In this document: positions 55,079 through 64,000 of the stretch, in pieces
How positions within the stretch are numbered: the first letter of the stretch is position 1
Layout: the number at the start of each line of letters is the position of its first letter
DNA from: Tretioscincus oriximinensis
Taxonomy: Eukaryota; Chordata; Lepidosauria; Squamata; Gymnophthalmidae
DNA: 64,000 bases
Reading direction: 5' to 3'
Assembly: GCA_022410635.1 (NCBI GenBank)
Contig: JAJVDF010000381.1
Location: forward strand, 1,011,630-1,075,629
Position numbers and translations under genes: made by a program
The notes under the pieces: generated by a model
What the model was told of the DNA's origin: nothing
Database searches by the model: none
What the model saw: the letters and a program-made list of their open reading frames with translations, nothing else

Positions 55079-55314
55079 CAAGAAGTCTTATTTTGTATCA
55101 TTTGAAACTATTTTCTTCCTAGAAATATACTGTAAAATAGACATTTCGCTAGCTTGTCAGGTGGGCAATGTAGAAAGAAGAGCTCACACAAGTCTGCACT
55201 GCGATTCAGGAGAATTCTTCTTTCCCTTGTGGCGAGGAATAATTAAGTTTTCTTTCTTGCTCTAGGAACAATCTGGATGTAACTTGTTTTCCCATTTTCC
55301 CCCACTTTGAATAG

Positions 55315-55402
55315 ATTGTTCAGTTTGACCTTGAAAAAGCTCATCATGTTGAAAGAAATGGACAAAGATCTGAATTCTGTGGTGATCGCAGTGAAACTGC
55401 AG
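55315..55402 (+). CDS. PACS1: PACS1 exon 2
   Basis: Completes Arg147 with its first base and encodes residues 148-176: [20 protein letters not shown] then SVVIAVKLQ, inside the cargo/AP-1-binding region. It matches PACS-family proteins almost residue for residue, as recalled. Acceptor TTTGAATAG (ends 55314) has a C/T-rich tract upstream. Donor CAG|GTACGT. Phase-0 exit into exon 3. A stretch upstream carries SINE relics but the splice sites are intact. Confidence 0.95.
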
Positions 55403-55662
55403 GTACGTACAGAGCAGCCTCTGTTGGCCACAGTTGATTCAAAATGTGCTTTGAGGTAGTTTTGAGGGAGTAACCGAAGAGATTGAGTATCTTTCCTTGT
55501 ATCTGTACCTACAATATTGAGAAGAAAAGCTGGAAAACACAAAATCTGCTGTAACTACTTTTAGTAGGGGGGGGGGGGACACAGCAACATGTGGGCTTAC
55601 CATCTCCTTTTTGGAAAGCAAAGATGAGAAGGAACTAGAAATACATACTTTTTAATTTAAGA

Positions 55663-55862
55663 ATTTACCATATTTTTTGGGCTATAAGTTGCACCTAAAT
55701 TTTAGAGGAGGAAAATAAGAAAAAAAACATATTCTGAATTTTTTGTTTCACATTTGATCTGCTTCTATTGCCAGCTTTGTGAACATTTTCTACATTTTCA
55801 CTCCCTTTTTTTGGAAATAAAGTGCGTCATATACCCCAAATACAGAATATCCTGTTCTTCAT
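55663..55862. mobile_element. MITE-like repeat (ATATTTTTTGGGCTATAAG)
   Basis: Left ACCATATTTTTTGGGCTATA; right AAATAAAGTGCGTCATATAC. Imperfect inverted ends; related to 24308-24425. In PACS1 intron 2. Confidence 0.5.
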
Positions 55863-56199
55863 TAAAGGGTCCCAAGCTGATAACAGTAATAACAATTTAA
55901 AAAGTACTGTCAAGTTTTAACCTAATGCCAGAAATCTGGTGAACCTACAAATGGAAACTATTTGAGGATTGTACAAAAGCCCCATTTGCCATCCTTCCAA
56001 TCCAGGTCCAGGATCACCTACTAATCCTTGCTTCATCAGCCAGAAACCTTGGGGCGTAAATACATGATCGATTAACCTTACCAAGAGCTCCTTGCCTTTC
56101 CTGCCAAAACATTCTGCATATTTTTAAGGTTCATGTATCCCTTGAAGACTGGAGGTGGGGTGGGGAGACATAATGCATAATTCTTGATCTATGTTGCAG

Positions 56200-56289
56200 G
56201 GCTCAAAGCGGATTCTGAGATCCAACGAGATTGTTTTGCCCGTCAGCGGACTTGTAGAAACGGAGCTTCAACTGACATTTTCTTTACAG
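56200..56289 (+). CDS. PACS1: PACS1 exon 3
   Basis: Thirty whole codons, residues 177-206: [20 protein letters not shown] then [10 protein letters not shown], continuing the cargo-binding region. Acceptor ATGTTGCAG (ends 56199), donor CAG|GTAAAA. Phase 0 on both sides, so skipping it would keep frame. Confidence 0.95.
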
Positions 56290-57365
56290 GTAAAAGCACC
56301 TTTGATGAATGATGGACTGAATGACTGATAATCTGAAACAAATTTGGACGCCTTACATTTCCTTAAAAGGCTTGTGTATTGTTTGCTTTAAATGGGCCTA
56401 GATACTTGTTAATTCTGCTGCATCTGAAGAAGTAGAGTCAGTTTATGGTGCCTTTTCTTGTTAGCGTCTAAAAGGTTTCTTCCTTGCTAAAAACTGTATA
56501 TGGAAAGAGAGGATGGAAACATAAAGGAGCAACATAAAGGGTTGCTTTCACCAATCTATTTCTGTTTAAACTTCAAAAACTTCTAGTGTTATAGCTAAAG
56601 ACACTTTGCCCTTAAGAATTTATTGCAAAACTTCTGACCTTGGTGATCCTTTCTGTTGTGTTATTTCCCCCCTCCGCATGGCCTGAATTGTATCTAGCAG
56701 AATGACTTAAACTTAAAAATACAATGCTCTTGTATAATTTCAGTTGATTTCTGATTCTTTTTCTTTCTTTCTTTCTTTTTTCTTTCTTTCTCTCTCTCTC
56801 CCTCTCCCTCTTTCTATCTATCTACCTACTTAATGAGAAAAAGGCCATTTCCTGGTGCAATGGAATTAAAAGAGCTCGGTCTTGCAAAGAAGTGTAAATT
56901 GTATGCTTTGCAGGCCATGTTGTTTAGCTTCACTGCTGTTTATGGTGAATTACATCTTTGAAATATTTATTTGAGGAAGGACAGGCAGGATTTATGTGTT
57001 ATCTTTGCCTTGCTGCTTAATCCCAGGATACTGACTAAGCCAAGAGGGGGTGAACCTGAGTCCTCAGAGGGTGTCATTGGGCCACTTGTTTAAACAACTT
57101 CCTTCTATAATGGTTCAAGAGAGCAGTTGCAGAATCAGGATGATAAAAGGAGCCTTTTAGCTGCAGGGCTGTTTGAATCTCTGTTTAGTGGTTGCCCAAT
57201 CTATCTTGGTACAGGAATTTCCTTCTTAATTCAAAGAAATGCCAGTAGCCAGCATGCCAGGAGTCCCTCAAACCTTCAAGCATTCCCATGACAAAAGTCC
57301 TTTTAAGGCATGCAATGTCATTAATTGGCCATTGATTATTACTGCTTACCACTTGTGCATAGCAT
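56290..57365. other. PACS1 intron 3, proximal part
   Basis: Contains a Penelope-end echo (GCATCTGAAGAAGTAGAGTC, about 56424) and a compound (TTTC)n/(CT)n/(CTAT)n microsatellite at 56757-56826. Otherwise nothing recognised. Confidence 0.5.
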
Positions 57366-57369
57366 GAGT

Positions 57370-57548
57370 TTGTAAGAGGAACCCTGCTGGATCAGACCAT
57401 GGCACTATCCTGTCTCATACAGACGCTCACCAGTTGCTTCTGGGCATCTCAAGCAGATGACAAAGATAAACACTTCCCCTACTCTCACTGCCCTGCAATT
57501 GGCATCCTTTCTGTCCCTCCAACCTCAAGGCAGTATCTAAGTATCCTA
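57370..57548 (-). mobile_element. CR1 LINE 3' end, part 1
   Basis: AGGAACCCTGCTGGATCAGA, CACCAGTTGCTTCTGGGCAT and AACCTCAAGGCAGTATCTAA. Apparently continues after the inserted element as 58400-58470 (CTGTCCTTTCAACCTGTATG). Confidence 0.7.
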
Positions 57549-57551
57549 TCT

Positions 57552-58262
57552 AAGGCTGCGTTCTCACGGGGGTGAAAGAAGCGGTTTTGAGAACTGCAAA
57601 GTGAATTCAATTCCCTCTGTCCTTTCTATCTCTGTTTCATCATTCACCCAAGATTCTCATTGGTTTCTGGAGTTAATAGCCGCATTGGACAATCTGTTTT
57701 CAGATCCCAGTGGGTGTGTTCTCTTCCCACACTCCGCTCTGCCTTTTTTATAAAAAAAAGTGTTCCAAGTTTTGTGCAAATCTATAATTAAAAAAAGATT
57801 AATATATATATTATTTCCAAAAGTTAACATTTGTGCAGAACTAAAACTTAACAACAACTACCACTGTTGCCTCTGTGGTGGCACAGCAGTCGCTCCCACT
57901 GACCGCCATTGGTTGCTCTGTGCATGAGGAGCCTGGATCAAGAGGTGCTCCCGCTACAGGCAAACCATAGCTAAAGCACGGTTAGCTCAAATTGGGAAAA
58001 ATTGCACAAGCATCACTTTTGAGTGAGAACTCTGTTCTGGCAATGTGTGGTTTTGTGACCAATGCATAGCAAAAGAGCTCCCCCTGTGGATTATAGGAGA
58101 ACTGCATGCACCTAGTGCAAGGCCACACAGCCTTTGCTCCTGTTTTCCCCCTAGTGAGATCGCAGCCATAGCGAAAGTTCCCCATGTGGATTATAGGGGA
58201 ACTGCGTGCAACCAGCGCAAAACCACACAGCTTTTGCTCCCATTTCCCTTACTGAGAATGCT
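57552..58262 (+). mobile_element. DNA-transposon-like element 'M1' (plus copy)
   Basis: Left end GGCTGCGTTCTCACGGGGGT; inverted counterpart at 58145-58167 (GGCTGCGATCTCACTAGGGG when read inverted). A second, duplicated right end runs to 58262 (58168-58262 repeats 58060-58167). The interior includes GTTTTGAGAACTGCAAAGTG, CAATTCCCTCTGTCC and AACTCTGTTCTGGCAATGTG. No transposase. Inverse partner at 11590-12117. Confidence 0.65.
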
Positions 58263-58878
58263 TAATAGTATGTTTTATAGTAGCTTGAAATGGGTTTTCT
58301 CCCCACATAGAGGTTATTTTTCCCTGACTGTTTCAACTGCAGCTGGCTTTACAGGTATCTTGCCAGTCCCTCCAGCCTAGATGCCATAGCCTACNTGCTT
58401 TTGGCTCCTGCATGTGGCATTCAAAGACTTCCCTACCTGTCCTTTCAACCTGTATGCTGTACCTAAATACCTATTCTAATAATACGTTTTGGAACAGCTT
58501 GAAAAGGGTTTCCTGCCTAGGTCGAGGTTGCCTCGCATCCCCGATGAGGATATGATCTAAGCAGCCCTAATGGTAATCTAGGACACTCTTAAGAAATGAT
58601 GTTAGTAAGTGCAGATCAATTCTGACTCCTGGAGAAGATTATGAAATACTAGCCGTGACGATAATGGAGTTTTAAAAAATCTGTCATGAAGATGCACTCT
58701 TGCCATCTCATTCTGCCAAGATAATTCTTGGCATAGCTCCCCGAATGAAGATATATGAAAGGGAGGCTCATTGTCCACACCTGTCACAGGGTCGCTTGTG
58801 GTTAATAAGGCGAATGTGGGATAAGCAGATCCAGCCACATTGGCTTCAGGGGACGGTCTCATCTGAATATGGTGGAAC

Positions 58879-59145
58879 CATAAGAACATAAAAGGAGCCC
58901 TGCTGAATGGGGCCAAAGCCCATCTAGTCCAGCTTTCTGTCTCACACAGAGGCCCACCAATTGCTTCTGGGTAGTCTGAACAGAAGAAAGCAAAATTGTC
59001 ACCTGTTCTTGATGCCCTGCAAATGGCATTTCAGGAATCTTGCCTGTTGCTCCATCTCGGAGGCAGTATCAAGACATCCATCCTAGCAGCTGTTGATATC
59101 CTTGGCTTCCATAAACTTGTCTAATCCTATCTTAAAACTATTTTA
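58879..59145 (-). mobile_element. CR1 LINE 3' end, well preserved
   Basis: AGAACATAAAAGGAGCCCTG, CCATCTAGTCCAGCTTTCTG, CTTGCCTGTTGCTCCATCTC and ATAAACTTGTCTAATCCTAT. Confidence 0.88.
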
Positions 59146-59425
59146 AACAGTGTTGAAGATAGTATGTCTCCAGTCCCCATGCTTTATTGCCAGGGCAGGC
59201 CACTGACAGTGGTTGGGCAAGGCAGATATCAAAAGATTTATTGAGGTTGTCCATGTACCTCTTCCTTGGAGCCCCACTGTCATTGGGGCCAGTGACGAGG
59301 CTGCTATCCAGGGCTGTGTTGCGTAGACAACGATCCTTCATCCTGCAGATGTGAGACGCCCATGTCTCAGATCCATACAGAAGAGTAAGCAGTACAATGG
59401 CACTATGCACACTTATTCTCATGCT
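59146..59425 (-). mobile_element. LINE ORF2 C-terminal fragment, family unresolved
   Basis: A minus-strand frame reads ISVHSAIVLLTLLYGSETW (the 'LLYGSETW' signature after the RT domain of several LINE clades) then GAPRKRYMDNLNKS, typical of the C-terminal 'G.PRKRY.D' motif. The clade cannot be fixed by eye. Confidence 0.6.
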
Positions 59426-59791
59426 TTGCTAGCCTACAGTCCATTTGGTAGACTGTATTGACAAAAGTATTCACTCCCTCACCCACACAGTTGAATGTAG
59501 GTCTGAGCCAATACTTTGGCAATCAACTGTAGCTTTTCCTTTCTGATTGCTTTTGTTAGATTGTGAGCTTATCATTAGGGACTGTCACTGAAACCGCAAG
59601 TTATTCTGGGCATTTTCCAATAAAAACTCATGATTTATTTAACTTCCTTCCATCCCTTCCTCAAACCTCCAGTGTGGCACGCTCCCAGTAGCTTTCCAGA
59701 GCATGCTTCTTAGCATGAAACGTTGGGAGTTTGCTACGAAGTTCTGTGTGTCGTTTGTTTACATGCCATTTCCTTTGGGTTTTGCACACAG

Positions 59792-59917
59792 TATCCTCAC
59801 TTCCTGAAGCGAGATGCCAATAAGCTACAGATCATGTTACAACGAAGGAAACGTTACAAGAACCGAACCATTCTGGGGTATAAAACCTTGGCAGTTGGCC
59901 TGATCAACATGGCAGAG
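59792..59917 (+). CDS. PACS1: PACS1 exon 4
   Basis: Forty-two codons, residues 207-248: [17 protein letters not shown], the basic run RRKRYKNR and [17 protein letters not shown]. The basic segment is the part of PACS1 reported to bind CK2 and to contain the recurrent human disease residue Arg203. By an offset of about 28 residues that would be Arg231 here (inference). Acceptor TTTGCACACAG (ends 59791), donor GAG|GTAAAT. Phase 0 on both sides. Confidence 0.96.
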
Positions 59918-59959
59918 GTAAATTGGACAGTGCTTGTGCTATGGGAAGCAAGAAGTGAC

Positions 59960-60228
59960 AAAGGTGCTAAGGAAACCATCTCTCACCCGGGAGATAGGGT
60001 TTGAAGGCCCTGTGTGGGACGTGGGGAAGGGTGAGCACCTTCCACTAGCCTGTAGCTCTAGCCAGCCTAGCTATTCGAAAGCAAGAATTGCAAGTAGATA
60101 CATGGGAACCACCACAACCTAGTGAAGATAGAATATCAGCCTTCGGGCAAAATACCCTTGAAAGCCGCTTTGAGTTCCTTTGAAAGGTAAGAAAAGCGGG
60201 GTATAAGAACCTAGTTCTTCTTCTTAAA
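59960..60228 (+). mobile_element. tRNA-derived SINE close to the exon 4 donor
   Basis: GGTGCTAAGGAAACCATCTC, GGGTTTGAAGGCCC (B-box-like), AAGGGTGAGCACCTTCCACT, GCCGCTTTGAGTTCCTTTGA and tail TTCTTCTTCTT. Begins only about 40 bases after the PACS1 exon 4 splice donor. Confidence 0.8.
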
Positions 60229-60229
60229 T

Positions 60230-60727
60230 CACTGGTCACTAACAGAAAGTGGAGGATACACAGTTTTTATTACGATTCTTCTAAGCATACTCAAGGGGTT
60301 CCAAATAAATCAGGCAAAGAGGTGTGTGTTCAAAGATTTTCTAAATGAATCAGACGCATTGCAAGAGAGTCGTCACCAAAAAGGCCCAGTTCTGGGTTCT
60401 TATTCTTCTTACTATTCAGAATGAAGGAACAGTCAGGAGACATGGAAAAAGAATTGGAAATCTGGACAAGGTTTTAGAACACTGATGACATCACCCTAGG
60501 CCCTGAGATTCATCCAAATATTATTGAATCACAGAGCATTAAAGGACAATCGTGATTTTGGGAAATATAGGTATATAATGATGATGATTTGCTAAACTCT
60601 TGCATTGCCAACTTGTGTATCTGCTTCTTTGCTTTATGTTTCTGCTTTTGCCAAGAAAACATAGGGGCCATTAGCCCTTCATCATCGCCCCTCACATTCC
60701 ACTGTTTTTGTTTTCTTCCACCTTCAG
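60230..60727. other. PACS1 intron 4, distal part
   Basis: No element recognised. A T/C-rich tract (60700-60722) precedes the exon 5 acceptor. Confidence 0.4.
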
Positions 60728-60872
60728 GTCATGCAGCATCCAAGCGAAGGTGCCCTGGTGCTAGGACTCCACAGCAACGTGAAAGACGTCTCTGTCCCTG
60801 TAGCTGAAATTAAAATTTATTCTCTGTCAAGCCAGCCAATAGACCACGAAGGGCTCAAATCAAAATTATCTG
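60728..60872 (+). CDS. PACS1: PACS1 exon 5
   Basis: Residues 249-296 plus one base: [39 protein letters not shown] and HEGLKSKLS. This completes the folded cargo-binding region. Acceptor CACCTTCAG (ends 60727), donor G|GTAAGG. The leftover G joins AC from exon 6 to give Asp297. Confidence 0.96.
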
Positions 60873-60894
60873 GTAAGGACTTTCCAAATACTTC

Positions 60895-61140
60895 AATCCA
60901 GGGATGCTTAAAGTGTGGCTCTCCAGATGTTCTAGCATCTGTTACAGCTGATATGAAATGCTGGAAATTGCAATTCCACTAGGGCTTGCTGTTTGGGCGT
61001 GGGGGTGGGGTTGGTATGGAATTTTGGGAGTAGCAGGTCCACTCGAAGTTGTCATTAAGGGAAATTAGCATGGAATTCTGGGAGTTGCAGTTCAGCTAGG
61101 GATGGTCAGTGGAAGGGGAATGACATGGAAAGCTGAGGCC
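60895..61140. mobile_element. Short DNA-transposon-like repeat
   Basis: GGCTCTCCAGATGTTCTAGC, ATGCTGGAAATTGCAATTCC and TTCTGGGAGTTGCAGTTCAG. The last two are tandem variants of a 'TGGGAATTGCAGTTC' word seen in widespread hAT-like MITEs. Termini not resolved. Confidence 0.45.
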
Positions 61141-63655
<2,515 letters not shown>

Positions 63656-63669
63656 TAAAATCTCATATA

Positions 63670-63930
63670 AATTGGCCCTACCCAGACCCTGCTCAAGACC
63701 ACCCATTTTTGGTTTCCAGACTCCACCCACACCCCAACCAGACTCCACTCACGCCCCAACAGGCTGCTCATGCCCCAGCCAGATACCACCCACACGCTGC
63801 CCAGTCTCCACCCAGGCCCAAACCAGACTCCACCCATGACCCAACCAGACTGCTCATGCCCCGACCAGACGCCACTCACACCCTGCCCAGATTCCACCCA
63901 TACCCTGCCCAGACTCCGCCCTAGGCCATG
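63670..63930. repeat. 22-bp C-rich minisatellite, about 10 units
   Basis: Variants of CCAGACTCCACCCACACCCC followed by AA or TGC, with occasional 19-base units (CAGGCTGCTCATGCCCC). Frames open across it on both strands come from the repeat. Similar C-rich words appear at 30345-30420 and 54590-54690. Confidence 0.85.
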
Positions 63931-64000
63931 CCTGTTCAAGAAACTGATTTTTGTAGGAGAAAATTTTGTAGGAGAGGGCTCTTTCCTTGTTCACTGTACA

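Larger units (their letters stand above)
8726..55314 (+). other. PACS1: PACS1 intron 1 (46.6 kb)
   Basis: Bounded by donor GTGAGT and acceptor TTTGAATAG. It holds no other confidently identified gene; its content is mostly CR1, L2, L1, Penelope-like, SINE, LTR and DNA-transposon remnants listed separately. A possible unrecognised exon lies at 11041-11232. Confidence 0.9.

Overview
This window is nuclear DNA from a vertebrate, most likely a non-avian reptile and probably a squamate (lizard or gecko). Protein-coding exons are few, have canonical GT-AG boundaries and are separated by long introns. The interspersed repeats are the mix expected in squamates: many CR1 3' ends finishing in TTCTTATG-like motifs, L2 LINE tails, an L1 fragment, a Penelope-like element, several non-autonomous DNA transposons, and tRNA-derived SINEs. 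Species assignment is inference. Isolated single N characters are scattered through the sequence and look like assembly marks.

Two genes are supported, both on the + strand. (1) UQCRQ, the roughly 9.5 kDa subunit of mitochondrial respiratory complex III, has two coding exons (3346-3499 and 6333-6427), giving an 82-residue protein with a poly(A) signal at 6516. Its first coding exon starts at a splice acceptor (3330), so a 5' UTR exon must lie upstream. (2) PACS1, the phosphofurin acidic cluster sorting adaptor, begins in a CpG island (about 7730-8880). Six coding exons are present: 8286-8725, 55315-55402, 56200-56289, 59792-59917, 60728-60872 and 62800-62891. They sum to 981 nt, or exactly 327 codons, and the gene continues beyond the window. 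They cover the disordered N-terminus, the cargo/adaptor-binding region and the CK2-regulated acidic cluster. Intron 1 alone is 46.6 kb.

Layout: 1-3330 is intergenic sequence or the UQCRQ 5' region, full of CR1, an unclassified repeat and a Tigger-like element. 3331-6540 is UQCRQ; its intron holds a Tigger-like element, a 210-bp mariner-type palindrome and a 96-bp minisatellite. 6600-7640 is repeats. 7730-8880 is the PACS1 promoter and exon 1. 8726-55314 is PACS1 intron 1, a layered transposon graveyard: a 992-bp solo LTR with a 4-bp target duplication inside a CR1; a Penelope-like element with inverted ends and a GIY-YIG domain inside an L2; a 2.6-kb CR1 with endonuclease and reverse transcriptase remnants; nested MITEs; and SINE pairs. 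55315-64000 is PACS1 exons 2-6 with repeat-bearing introns and a 22-bp C-rich minisatellite near the end.

The two genes have unrelated jobs (respiratory chain versus trans-Golgi sorting), so their adjacency is a matter of genome layout. The most interesting material is transposon biology: composite and nested DNA elements, a SINE segment turned into a reading-frame-compatible minisatellite, an unclassified repeat family with at least six copies, and one unrecognised codon-like exon candidate at about 11041-11232.
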